In this document: piece by piece, positions 47,536-59,151 of the stretch
Numbering within the stretch: position 1 is the stretch's first letter
How the letters are laid out: every line of letters starts with the position of its first letter
NCBI GenBank assembly: GCA_030549205.1
Contig: JAUKTV010000001.1
Span: 3,534,001 to 3,598,000 of the forward strand
DNA length: 64,000 nt
DNA from: Apiosordaria backusii
Lineage: Eukaryota > Ascomycota > Sordariomycetes > Sordariales > Lasiosphaeriaceae
Reading direction: 5' to 3'
Program-made: the position numbers and the translations under genes
Notes under the pieces: model-generated
Databases searched by the model: none
What the model was told of the DNA's origin: nothing
Seen by the model: only the letters and a program-made list of their open reading frames with translations

Positions 47536-48653
47536 TCAAAAGTAAGCATACATCCCCCTCCCACCACCACCGCCCCTCCTCGACCCAGCACCCCTAACAT
47601 CCAAAGTCCAATACCCCCTACTCGCATCATACTCCCTATCCGCACCCCTTGCCCCCCAAAGCTGCTCCATCTCCAACCGGTGCTTCGTCTTTGGCTTGCC
47701 TTCCTTGATCCGGATCTTCTCAAAAAAGACATACGCACCATAGTACAACGCCGACTTTGCGCCATGATTGCTACCTTTCATACCCCTAAACCGCTGAAGC
47801 TGGACACTCTGGAAACACTTGCCCGGTTTGCTAGGGCCTTTGAGCTGAGCGTAGACATCCCGGCAGAACTGCGCTTGGGTGACGCCGTCTTTTTTAAGGT
47901 GGAGGTTGATCTTGCGGCGGATTTCGTCGCAGGAATCAAAAACGGGGACGGAGTCGGTTTCCTCGCCTGGGAGGGTGATGGAGCTGATGTCTGGAACTGG
48001 AGAAGTGGGGGTGGGTTTGGTTTTGGGTGCTGCTGCTGCTGCTGTTGTTGTTCCTGGAGCAGTGACTGATGCAGTGACACCAGCGGGAGCGGCTATGGCT
48101 GTTGAAGCTGTAGCGGTGATCTTCTGCTTCTTTCCTACGGGCAGGGGAATCCCGAGCATTTCTCTTTTTTTGAACCACTCCCACGCGTTGCCGTAGGCGG
48201 CAAAGCCAGAGCCGTTGTAGGGACCGTGAACGCCGAGGAAACCAGACAGGGACTTGGCGCTGACGCCGATTTCGCGGGCGAAGGCGGTCTTGGTCATGGC
48301 GCCGGAGTCGAGGAGGTTGTTGATTTTGCGTCGGACTTGGTCGCAGTTTTTGTCCATGGGGGCGCCGTCGAGGTCGATGTCGTCGAGGGAGAGCGCTGAG
48401 TGCCCGGGTCCGGGGGCGACGGCGTGGTCGTCGAGGGACTTGCGCTTTAGGCTCTTGCTTGGAGCGGGTCCCGCGTTTTCCTTGTCAGCGTCTGGCTGAG
48501 GGGAGAGGAGAGCTGAGATGGGCATGACGCCGGCTGGTGGGTTGTTGGTGGGCAGTGCACCTAGGGCTGGGCGGTAGACCTGAGGGTTGTGTCAGTTCTG
48601 ATATGAATTTGAACGTGCATACGCAATGGAGGTATGCGTACCCATGTAGACAT
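47536..48653 (-). CDS. Protein with two DUF7726-like domains, probable nucleic-acid-associated
   Basis: Two exons: a 12-nt first exon (48642-48653, MSTW) and 47536-48579; intron 48580-48641 (donor GTACGC, branch CTGAC, acceptor CTCAG). 351 residues. This start is preferred to the internal Met at 48525 because the splice is in frame and the ATG context (CAACACCATG) is good. Two related domains are visible: about 80-152 (CDQVRRKINNLL...KTAFAREIGVSAKSLSGFL) and about 218-312 (CDEIRRKINLHLKKDGVTQAQFCRDV...), each with a helix-turn-helix-like core. They are separated by an Ala/Thr/Pro-rich linker with a KKQK basic patch. The C-terminus is Gly/Arg-rich. The pattern matches a fungal domain of unknown function (DUF7726); DNA binding is an inference from the fold-like pattern. 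Confidence 0.82.
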
Positions 48654-50547
48654 GGTGTTGAGTCCCACGTTTTGTGAGAGTCAACGTCAGAATGTGGTGG
48701 AGAGTAGAGTGGGAGTTGATGAACTCGGTCCAGGTACCGGTGGTGAAAGCAGGCGAGTGACAGCGACTGGAGCAGCTCCTCAAAGCCGGACAAGCTGGAG
48801 ATAGGTATCTTTTTGAAAGAGTGTACGGTGTTTTCGCACTAGAAAACGAAAGAATGAGAGAGAAAAAGGGACGCGTCTGAGACCGAGTCTCTGAGCGCGT
48901 CGAGGGGAAGGATTGTCATCGAGGGGACGTGGAGTTCACGGCGGAAACTAGCAGGGGAAACCCCCTGTCGCGATGGTCCCAAGAGCCAGCCAGCTGGGTC
49001 CTCATCAAACGGAGAAGATCGGCATGATTTCCAATTGGGCAGACTTTATCTTTTTCTTCTCATTTGCGCAATTTTTATACATTCTTCTTTTCTGTCTGAA
49101 AGTCCTGAGCAAACAGGCAATTCGATGCATGTTCCCGCATGTTGTGACGGGTGGTGAGACCAGACGGGAATCAGACTCGGGAGTTTTTCATATCTGAGAT
49201 ATCAAGTAAAGTGGCATGAAACTTACTCAAATATTAAAGCAAGTCTGAGACACTGACTGCTTCGATCATTGTTCGCACGTGTGTCTTGTCAAAGGCTTCT
49301 AGTCCATGATCCTCATCTCGGCATTTCGCTCTCGCGATAAGGCGTGCATCAATTGTCAAGCAGCCAGTACGTCATATCTCGTTCTCCTGCCCTTGGTATT
49401 CAATGCATTATAAATATGTACCATGATTCTTTGTAAGATGGATACCTAGTTAGGTATCCTAGTGCAAGTCGGACCTGGCCCTAATTCTGGTCACTCGGCA
49501 CCACAACCGATATGAAGTACCTTACCTGGGAAACTTACAACGAGGAGCCTTGGTAAGTATGTTGACTGTGTATCATAGGCCCTCAATTCCTCCATCCAAG
49601 CCACTCGCCATGGCTAGGAGAAACTGTTTACCTTGTTCTCTAATAATTCTAGATATCTCCCTCTAAGGGCAGTCAATGTCAATCCAGCAAAGATCTAGAT
49701 CTGCCTACACCTGCTCTCACCCGCTCTCGCCCGCTTAGACCCGCCGCCTTATGACAATTAAGTAGAAATGATAGGAGAGAACACCCCGGTTCACGTCGGA
49801 AGTTGAGAGATCTGCGTGAGGCTGGGGATTATGTCAGACTAATAGTTTGGAACCGAACTTGGACATGTTGCTGGCTGAGAAGCAGCACTAGTTAGGCGCG
49901 CTGTCACATCCGAGTTTTAGGATCTATCCGATGATCAGTAGTCGTCAGATAGGTAGGTAGTCATAAAACACCCAATCAAGTTTCATACCATGGTTGTGAT
50001 GCCGACTGTCGATGCCGGCAACAAGTGACATGTCAGACTTGTCATTGGTACGCTTAACGATAGTGATAAGATTGGTCTTACTCGCCCCGTTCTCATGCTA
50101 GGGCGGAGTTACCAAAGACGGTTCGCAAGGAACAGGTAGAGGTCTAGAATACCCTACAACTAAGCGGTAGCCTGAGCTGGCAAGCCGACAGGAACTTCGT
50201 GCGGGGACTCGCGTGGGCGGACAGAATGCCCTTTCGAGACTTTCGGAGGGATAGAAAGTTTTAGTTCCTTAGAAGATTCCATGGGGTCAGTATTTAAAGA
50301 ATGCCATTGTTGCTGCTCAAAGACCATATCTGTGTGACATCTGAGCAGTTCGAGGTTATCCCCGGAATCTAACCTTCCCAGCGGAGAACACCGGCAAGGG
50401 ACTGCCCTGAAACCACCCACCAATCTAACCGCATTTGGCGGGCTTAATCCCTAAATCTCTGGAGCTTTGGAGGACGTTTCCTAGAATCTGACCCCCCACT
50501 TCGCAAACCCACTAAACAAGGAATTGTTGCTGGTGGTGACACGAGCC
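48654..50547. other. Divergent intergenic region, no gene seen
   Basis: 1.9 kb between the DUF7726-like gene (minus) and the Zn2Cys6 gene (plus); probably both promoters. Contains repeated GGTAGGTA/TAGGTATC-type motifs (for example 49449-49460 and 49950-49960). A short start-like peptide near 49512 ends in a stop overlapping a possible GTAAGT donor; it is not linked to any exon I can find. Confidence 0.5.
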
Positions 50548-51904
50548 ATGCTTCGAAGAAGTCATAAGAAATCACGAGCTGGGTGCCTCGAATGCAAACG
50601 GCGCCATGTCAAGGTGAGCAAGGCTGAACACCCTTATTAGTTGATTTTCAAATAGCACACTGCTAACCTCGGTCTGGGAATTTAGTGTGACGAACAACGT
50701 CCAAAATGCATCATCTGTACGCTTTCTGAACGGGACTGTAGCTATGCCTCCCCGACACAGCCACCACAAACAGCATCAGTTACCGATGGAACAGCAACAC
50801 CATCCTCCGGTGATCGAGTCGCGGTATCTCCCGCAGGGTCGGTGTCAGGCTCCTCGGTCTCGAATGCTGCCTTGGGCACCTTTGGCGATGCAGCACCTGT
50901 CCCTGGTGTTCCCCTTCCTGAGCTTGGCCACCCAAGTTCCTATCTCTGTCATGATGTCAACAGTGCCCATATGGAACTCATGATCCGCTTCAAGTTCTCC
51001 GACCACGCACCCGAACTCAACGAAGAGCTGCACGACTTTGCGTCCAAGCTTTTATTCAGATGTGCCCTTCAAGCTCCTTACTTGATGCACCAGATGCTTG
51101 CTGTGTGTGCTCGAAGACTGGCTGGGCTCTTTCCTGAAAGATCTGACTTTTTCTTGGAGCACGCCATGCATCTTCAAACAAGAGCTATCTCCATATACAA
51201 CGAGACAGCAGCCAAGGCGCAAATTGACCAGAACAACTGTTCCGCCCTCCTTCTCTACTGCTCTCTCCTGAGCCGACATCTACTCGCCGATCTGCTCGCT
51301 AAGCGCGATACCAATCTGGAAGGTTTTCTGGACCGCTACCTTCAGTTTCTTTCCATATCTGGTGGTTTGAAAGGCGTGTCAATCACAGCCTGGGAGTTAT
51401 TGCTGGAGTCTGATATCAAGCACCTTGTTCTTTGGGCAATCGGCATTTCTCGGTCACCGCCACTGGGGAATCATTGCGAATATCTTCGACATCTCATTTC
51501 CGACTCACTCACCCTGGATGTTGTATCGAAAGAGGCTTGTATCAAGGCGGTTGATTACCTGCAGGTTGGGTTCGATAGGATTCTTGGCCACGATGTCCGC
51601 AATGAACGATATTTAATGATTTTTATGTGGCAAGTACCTATCTCAAATCAAGTCTAGATCGCCTACTTACTGCTCAGATAGGCCGGCAGCCGTGCCATCG
51701 GAATTCGCCGACCTACTTACCCAGCGACGACCAGAGGCCATTGCCGTCATGGGCTACTGGGCACTTTACTTACACCTGAGCCGAGATGTTTGGCATGTCG
51801 CAGATTCGGGAGCCTATCTACTCAGAAGCATTGCGAGATATCTCGGACCGGACTGGGGGCACTGGCTGTCTTGGCCATTATCCATGCTGGCACAGAATTC
51901 ATGA
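50548..51904 (+). CDS. Zn2Cys6 transcription regulator, Upc2-like
   Basis: Three exons: 50548-50613, 50686-51629, 51682-51904; about 410 residues. The binuclear zinc cluster is at the N-terminus, with Cys at residues 13, 16, 23, 30, 33 and 40 (C-x2-C-x6-C-x6-C-x2-C-x6-C), preceded by RRSHKKSRAG, the form seen in sterol-uptake regulators of the Upc2 type. A Ser/Thr/Pro linker follows (about 43-85), then an all-helical fungal regulatory domain to the end (MELMIRFKFSDHAPELNE... YLHLSRDVWHVADSG). Intron 1 (72 bp) splits the cluster codons after HVK, a common position. Intron 2 is best read as a GC-AG intron (51630-51681, donor GCAAGT), the only choice that keeps the last exon in frame. Target genes cannot be deduced from the neighbours. 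Confidence 0.83.
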
Positions 51905-52380
51905 TACACAGATTCCAAATAAATCCTCTCATCATTTCACCCTGGCTCCATAAGCTGTTCGTCAAAGACTGTCACCAATTGATTGTTTAGACTTATCCAA
52001 GAAAAAGAAAGAATTTTGACTACAAAACTAGACGCTACAACAACAAGAGGCTTGACAGCGAGTGAAAGGCCCTGAAAGGGTTGAACAACAAAGAACCTGA
52101 AGTCATGGCAACCAAAGAAAACAAACAAATAACACAAAAGCCAGCTCCTCCTCATCAAATCCTAAAACTCTCAAGCTCTACCATTCCCTTGCTGGTTCAC
52201 TTGAGTCGACCACACTAACAACTTCAGCTGTCTCCGAAATTGAACCAACGGTATTACACAGGGCACTGCCACCGAGTGGCAACCATGTTGACTGGTTTAC
52301 TCATCTTTAGCGATGACTGTCAGCGGCCCTGAGGACTGATAGTTTAGACGAGAATGGTGTACTAACCAGCAAGAGTTGGA
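51905..52380. other. 3' flank of the Zn2Cys6 gene
   Basis: About 480 bp, no feature beyond probable 3' UTR. Confidence 0.45.
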
Positions 52381-52479
52381 TTAGCTAGCGGGGTGCGAAG
52401 AGTATCCTGATGCACCTGACAAGGTGGCACTTGAGGTAGAGCTCTGTGAAGAAGAGCTGGTTCCTGAGCTCTCTGGCAT
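52381..52479 (-). CDS. Candidate small Ser-rich protein
   Basis: Minus-strand ORF of 32 codons (MPESSGTSSSSQSS...) that is Ser/Thr-rich. It is listed because its upstream sequence looks like a strong fungal promoter: TATAAAG (52613-52619) about 135 bp upstream, a CA/CT-rich leader and a good start context (CTCAACATGCC). It might continue through an intron (GTGCAT...GGTTAG, branch GCTAAT), but no downstream exon is convincing. Low confidence; may be only a short ORF in a transcribed region. Confidence 0.28.
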   Translation of the reverse strand: MPESSGTSSSSQSSTSSATLSGASGYSSHPAS

Positions 52480-52612
52480 GTTGAGAGGCGTGTATATTGA
52501 AATGGTTGAAAGGGGGTGGAAGTTCTGGAAGAGGTCTGTTTCTCCTTTTGCATCTCGTTTTGATGCTGATGGCTGATGAAAAGACTTGATCCCTTCGTCC
52601 AAGGGACCAGGT

Positions 52613-52619
52613 CTTTATA
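52613..52619 (-). promoter_or_regulatory. TATA-box candidate for the small Ser-rich ORF
   Basis: Minus strand reads TATAAAG; spacing to the start at 52479 fits a fungal TATA promoter with a leader of about 100 nt. Confidence 0.35.
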
Positions 52620-52732
52620 GATTTTCCACTCGCCGGACATTCTACGTATAAGGGTCGATCATCGTCGCCAACGAGAGAATCTCTGAAGCAGTACACTAGC
52701 TGGCATTCCACTCCACAGCCTGCCGCAAGGGG

Positions 52733-52804
52733 TCAACACAGCGTACTCCATCAACACAGCGTACTCCATCAACACAGCGTACTCCATCAACACAGCGTAC
52801 TTTA
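52733..52804. repeat. 18-bp tandem repeat, 4 units
   Basis: Units at 52733, 52751, 52769 and 52787 of TCAACACAGCGTACTCCA; the first three are identical and the last ends CTTTA-type (two changes). A minisatellite in otherwise non-repetitive intergenic DNA. Confidence 0.93.
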
Positions 52805-55800
52805 TCCTGGCCTGGAAACTCGGTTGTCATGTCATACATCCCGCGTGGTTCCTTCTCACATGGCTTGTCTTCCTGCATGTACCTGGTACTCATAGGGTCA
52901 CTTCCGGCATGTCTCGGATGATATTCGTTTTCAAGAGTATTCAGCACCAGGTTGATGGGTCTGGTGTCAAAGGTCTTGTCTCAGAATGGCCGGAACGGTT
53001 AACCTTGAATATGTAAAAAGTCGGAAGATACCTGTTCGCTCACCGCCAGGAGGCGAACGGGCCTCCGAGCTGGGCCGGTGTTGTGTGACGGCAAATTTAT
53101 GGCCGGGTCATCCCTCATGCGGAAATGATGGCGGACACCTCAGTTCTGGCACCTGTCAGTTGCAAGCTTATACCTACCTACTCGCTGCACTGTCTACCAG
53201 GCAGCTAGTATGTCTGAAACCGAGAGTGTTCAGGCACAAGAGGACCATCTGGGTCTTCGTATTCTGTAGTTAATCGACGCTCGCCCTTAGAGGGGAAGTC
53301 ATCTCTTAGGTATCCTTACACTGTTTCCAGAGAGTTTCCCGGGCCTGCCGATACCATCACGTTCTGTTCAAGATATCGAAATAAGCCACCAGAACCCTAA
53401 GGCTACCTGCACCCCTCTGGTTGCCTTGCCAGAAACGGGTGAATGCAGCTGTGTGTAGATTGAACACCAACTTAGGCGAGCTGGACCTGGGCGGGTTAAT
53501 CCAAACCGAGCGGCAATATTTTCCCACAAGGGTGTTCCTGGTATCTTTCGAGACCTTTCGATGCTTCCGAGTGGTCAAAATCAGACGCAATGGCCAGCCA
53601 AGGATGACTTCCGCCATCAAGTGAAAGACACTTTACCATGCGCGGGACGGTCAGGAAGAAGGGTACATGCAGCCGACTGGGGCATTCCCACGATAAAACA
53701 GACAAAGCTCTTGTGCTCAGTAACAGCACCGCTTTCTTACTGCAGACCCAGTGTATCGGAACGACTTGCACTCTTTACCTTGAAGTGGGAATACCTAGGT
53801 ACGCTGACAATCATCTAGCAGCCAACATATATTTGAGTTACTTGATTTTGTCAAGAAGCTGGACGTGAGGATCTACGAGAGCTCAAATTTAATGCTAACA
53901 ACAGTACAGTACAGTTACCGTCTCTAGAGTTTGACAACATTTTTGACTTGCTCCGCCGATGTCTTACTGTCTGGCGTCAAGTTCCATTTTGTGCCAGCTT
54001 GGGACAAGGAGGGTACACCCAACACGGCCACATTATCGTAGATGTATTCCCAGGAAATCTTCCTCGGCAAAAGCAATAGCATGTGGTAGGCATGATCAGT
54101 CAGAAATGCCGACACTAATGCATGCCACGCATCCTAACAAACCCAGGGGCACGCCAATCGTATACCTAGGTCCCTGCCATTGTCACCAAGTTCAAGAATT
54201 ACTAACGGCCGAAAGCAACCCTTGTCCCTGCTTGGAAGAACACCAGATGTTTCCCTGGCCCAGGAACCTGAACGTGACGGTCACACGATGTTTCCGAGGC
54301 AGAAACTCCGAGCCAAAAATTAGACAACGTCTTGGGATTTGGACTGGCCGCTCCTCTGAACAGCTCCGGTGCCCGTAACCGAAACACTCAGGGCATGGTC
54401 CACAGACAACCCTTGGGAAGACCTAGCCCCCGAGGTCCCAGGTCACAAGCCAGCACTCTGCGTAGCACAAGGAAATGTGCACCTCGGAACCACGCGAGCA
54501 GAATAGCCCATGAGTTTATTTTCAGTCTCTGCCGGTCTGAGCTACATTATTCTCTACCGATGCCATGGCGTGGTGGCTTTCTGCCTCGCTCATGGTTCGA
54601 ACCAGTTGCACAACATGCGGACCAAACTGACGACACATTGGACGAAGAACCTCTTGTTTCAAGACACCATCGTCGAGAATCGTATGGATCAACAACGAGG
54701 GACATTGCCCGCGCACCTCGGATGATCTGGTTGCAACCACGCTCGGGATTAGGCGACCAAGCTCTCATCTCGATTCGAATCGGCATCGACAGAGGCGTTC
54801 GTGAGGAGAGCCTTCTTCGCTCGCTTCCACTCCCTCGGTTCGGCCACATGCCACGCACGGCCAACTCAATGCCAAACACATATATATGCTTTAGAGACAT
54901 ACAGACGTCATTCTTGGCCAGCAAAGCCCACAAGTCTCACCGACCGCCACGCTGCTCACTCTCACCCCCTTAAGCGTCGACTAACCGAGGGAGAATCTGT
55001 GGCAGAAAAAAGTTTTTTTATTGTGCTACAACCTTCACAATGTGTCTTACCGTCATGACATCGACTAATTTACGCAGCCAACATGTGAATGGGACCTGGT
55101 TTATCCCTTCAGTGAACCCTCACCGCCAAGGATGCTGTAGGTGAATCCTCTTCTGACAGTGAGAAGGGGTCCTGCCAATGGCATGTGTGTTTTTTTTCCG
55201 ACATGGCTATTGTGTCTACTACTTTGTTGTCGATTGGTCAATCCAACCCCTGGGCACCCATCACACTCGAAAGGACTGCCGCCGGGGACGCCGTGGCTCC
55301 CATGTATTGATCAACGACTACTTCTGTCACACAAGCGGCAGAGAGGCATTTTAGCACGTGTTCGTGGGTTGGGGGATCACTCTTTAAGGGGGACACACAT
55401 ACAAGTTAAGTTGATACATCCGACAATCTGCAAGAAGGTCCAGGAAAGAAGCAACTGCTACCAGGCTCTTCAAGTTGCGCAAATACCTCGGATCCGAATG
55501 ATCCCTCTCGCCACATCAAACAACTCGAGGCAAGATTAGGCGTGTTCGGAGAGAGCGAGAACACAAAGTAGCAAATGCCTCATCGAAATTTGACGTCACC
55601 TTTCCTTCGGAGTCGCTGCTTATTCGAGGGGCGGTATCCTACAGAATCTAGGGTGATACGCAGGGACTTTTGAATATGGGCAGGTCTAGCCGGTGGGCGT
55701 CGGTTTGTCGTCTGATGGCGCATATTCTGGCTGAGTATACCTGTTGCTGGACCTCCTCAACAGCTGAGTGTTTCTCTCTTTTTCCTTTTTTTTGTGTTCA

Positions 55801-57425
55801 GTTGAATCATTCACACCGTCTTTCTAGGGGCGACTCCCATCTTGTCTTTTCGCCTGGATTCCGACATTACTTGGATTCTCATTTTATTCAAATGTTTGTC
55901 GCGGTATGTGATTCTACAGTCGAAGCATAAGTTGCTGACTTCAAGACTTTGACAGTTGAGCAACCTGGGTGATGCTGGATTTTCAGTTTCAGGTCAACAA
56001 GATGAATTCGTCTACAATATGCACTCGGCAGAGCAAAATCCTCCTTACCCGGGATCGGGGTTTATCTTTTCATGTCGAGAATCCCGTGAGCACCTCTCTC
56101 CTCCTCCACAAGCACAGAATATCATTCTTCAACTGACCGATAGTCGCAGGTTTCACAAAACTGCAAGATAGGTCCTCACCGCCATCATCACAACACCTCT
56201 GGCAACCAAACAAGCTGAACGCCATGACCAAAAGACGCATGTAGGTTTGCTCCGGGAATGCACACCGTTCCGTTCCTGTGCCTGCGGGCGGGTAACAAGT
56301 CCGGTACCTTGCATCCTTTCCCCAGCTCCCACCCACCTTGTGGCGGTAAATTAGCGCTGGCAGCAGCTGGGCTGGTCTGACGTTATCAATCATCCATCCT
56401 CCCAGATCAGGAAACAAAAACAAGGACGCACACAAACACGAAGGGATTATTACGTGAGCTATTACACTGCCAAACGCATATACAAATAACAAAAAGAGGA
56501 ATATAAACGTTTTCGGGGTAAGCTTGCATTTTCAATATTGCGACGCTAAAGTATAAAATACTTTGGACGGATAAAATGCACAGGGTACAAAACCGTCACG
56601 ACGGACGGGTGGGTGAACGCGACAGCGCGTCCCGGCTGATTGGTGGCGCTGTGGGTAATTGTGGGCTTTTTTCTGTTCAGATAAGGTACCTAATCTGGGA
56701 TGTGGTGGGTTGACAGGGGCCTACGAAAGCATGTGCATGACTGACCCGCTTTCCCGCCGGCGTGTCATTGAACCCTGGAGCCTTTTCAATGTTTCTTTTC
56801 GTCCGGTTAAGCCGGATCACACAGGTTGGTTGTTGATGGCTTGTTGGTTGTTGGAGAGCTGTTTTTGACTTGTCATGTGCTGGGCTTCTATGTGTTGTCT
56901 GGGCTTGTCTTGTCTCACCTCAGCCTTCAAAATGTCTCGAACCATGACGTGAATCGATTGGAGGCGCGGGGTCCCCTGCCGAGACACCAGGAGGCTGAAT
57001 GAATGAGAAATCGAGGTGGGCTGAAGAAAGGAAGGAATGCTTCAAGGGGAACACGATAATCACCGGCCTGGGGGGCACTGGATAGAAGAGGTAATTACGT
57101 CCATACGAGAGCGCAGCGCCGCCCTCACGCCCACAATTTGGCCGCTTTACCAATCGTGTTACAGTCACGTTGAGGGCCCGTGCTGCTTGGCCCATGCCAT
57201 TGATTGCGTGGCGGGATGCCACCATGCCCGCCATGCTTTGGGGTGCCAGCGGCTGTCAGTGTGTGCCCAGACACTGCCAGGGTGCTTCGTCAGCAGCCTT
57301 CTCAGCGGACCCGCCCGTTTTTGGGGGTTCTTTCAATGCCGCCCAAACGAACGGTAGCCAGACCGCTGACCAGTTCTCATCACTCAGCCCATCGGACCGG
57401 TCAATGACCCCAGCCCACCCAACTG
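52805..57425. other. Gene-poor region
   Basis: About 4.6 kb of normal composition without a gene I can support. Several ORFs of 60-213 codons occur on both strands (for example 54332-54973 plus) but they overlap each other, are rich in Arg/Ser/Pro as expected of random GC-balanced frames, and show no domain. Could hold long non-coding transcripts or distal promoter elements. Confidence 0.5.
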
Positions 57426-58338
57426 TTGCTAGCGAGCGATTCCAGGTTGCAGCCCACGGCCTGTCTGACCAGTGACGACCAGATTGGCAGGTCACTCACC
57501 CACCTCTCACTCGCTGGTTTTCCTATTGCTGCTGCACCACCGCCCTCCTTTTCCCTGTTTTTTTTCCTTTCCCTCTTGCTCACCCACCCTCCCCTCGTTC
57601 CCACCACCCCCAACGACGCTCGTTTTTCCCGCCATTTCGACGGCGACCGACTCGACTTGGAAGCGACGGAAAAAAAAGGACGAATTCAGGACCATTCGCT
57701 CGTTCTTGAGATATTTGGATTAGGAAAAGGCGGTTCGATACTGATTGTAAGCGACTCGAAAAAGGGCTTAGAAAAAGGCGACATTCCGACACTTGCATCT
57801 TGGCTTCCTGGACTGTTATTCTTTCCAGCGACAAAACAACAAATCGACAAGACTTGGCCGACTCCAGAAACGGAGCTGGTAATATTTGAGAGGGATACTA
57901 AGGAAAGGAAAAAGCGAGTGTTTTTACCGACAACGACGTCACCCAAGTGCCGACAACCGAACAAAGGCTTTCTTCTCTGAATCGAACCAGGACGATACAA
58001 ACAAACAATAGCATTTGTCCGCATCCTTTCTTTCTTCTTTTTCCGACAAACTGTCGACGTTCCCGGCGGCCGCTAGTTTAAACACTTTTCGGGCGCTTGT
58101 CAAAGGAACATTGGTTTTTTGGACGACAGGTGGTTGAAGCGGGCGCTTGTGTCAACGTCACCAGCCCTCCAGTTGATCGGTTGGCTGTCCTGCTGATCAC
58201 TGCATCTTGCTTCCTGCAGCCAGCAGCAGCTTCTCTCCGTCGGGTTTGCGATACACCGACAACCTCCAATCGCCAGTCAAGATATTAGCTGCACGCACTT
58301 TACGCTAGCTTGAATCTTGTTTGCCAACAGTCTACACA
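57426..58338 (+). promoter_or_regulatory. Pyrimidine-rich promoter/leader of the CFEM-like membrane protein gene
   Basis: Contains long C/T tracts (57540-57605, 58021-58042) typical of fungal core promoters and leaders. An open frame (57426-57980) runs through it, but its composition follows the tracts and it is not called as a gene. A SalI-NotI-PmeI site cluster lies at 58053-58083. Confidence 0.45.
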
Positions 58339-59151
58339 ATGGGTACGTTTGACCGCCTTTGCTTATCTCCTGACGGATGCTCTGCGCAACGTCAATTTCG
58401 AGATGTAACCGGCTGTGTTCCCCAGAGACTCGTACTGACTGTTCATTGCAGAGGTTTCACTTATTCCCGAAGGGCAGCTGCCGGCCTGTGTGAAAGAATG
58501 CGGTGTCCTCTACGATGTCAACGGAGCCTGCGTACCGCCAGCGGCGCCCCGAGCCGACACCAGCGTCTACAACAGCTGCTTTTGCAATGACCCTAGACTG
58601 GCCGCTTGGAAGACGGGCACCACCGGAGTGTGCTCGAATGCGTGCGCATCTGACCCCTCTAGCTACACAAAAATCCAGCAGTGGTTTTCGGGGTATTGCG
58701 CCAATGTACAACCTACAGCAGCCGGGCAAACGACCGGGACATCAACAGCGACGGCGCGGCCCGCGGAGAATAATGGCGGTGGCGGTACTTGGTACGACTG
58801 CAGCTCTTTACGTTCTCCGCGTCAAACTAGCTAACCAAAGTTTACAGGATCGAGACACACTACCAATGGGTAATCTTCTTGGTGATCATGGTGGTGGCGA
58901 TCGTGGGCATCTGGGTCGGCGCCTGCATCTGGAGGAAACGCTACCTGCGAAAGAAGGACCGGCAGTACGCACTGGGCGCCAACCTTGCGCATGCTACCGA
59001 GTCAGGGAGGGTCGTGGCAAACGAAAGCAATGCCGGCTCAATTCACCGCCCATCAGCCGGCATGTTTGAGCCAGCGCCCCTGAGCGCCGCCCGGGTCTAC
59101 GACGAGAAGCCAAAGGACAAGAAGAGGTGGATTGTCAAAGAAAGGACGTGA
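58339..59151 (+). CDS. Single-pass membrane protein with CFEM-like eight-cysteine ectodomain
   Basis: Three exons: 58339-58342 (4 nt, ATG G), 58452-58791, 58848-59151; introns of 109 bp (branch CTGAC) and 56 bp (branch GCTAAC). 215 residues. The N-terminal domain has eight Cys in the order C14-x3-C18-x9-C28, C-x-C at 44/46, then C-x3-C and a last C, close to the CFEM pattern but with a longer gap before C-x-C. A Thr/Ala/Gly linker follows, then a hydrophobic span (about 122-143, WVIFLVIMVVAIVGIW) and a basic stop-transfer (RKRYLRKKD) with a cytosolic tail of about 70 residues. There is no signal peptide with this start, so it is either an N-out protein without cleavage or an upstream exon is missing. 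Resembles a conserved fungal plasma-membrane protein of unknown function. Confidence 0.82.

Noticed and set aside
49512..49553. Possible first exon (MKYLTWETYNEEPW) before a GTAAGT
   Set aside because: No in-frame second exon could be found downstream; likely chance.
54332..54973. 213-codon plus-strand ORF
   Set aside because: Arg/Ser/Pro-rich, no domain, overlapped by other ORFs on both strands, no clear promoter or splice support.
57426..57980. 184-codon plus-strand ORF upstream of the membrane-protein gene
   Set aside because: Composition follows pyrimidine tracts of a promoter/leader; no family resemblance and no start context.
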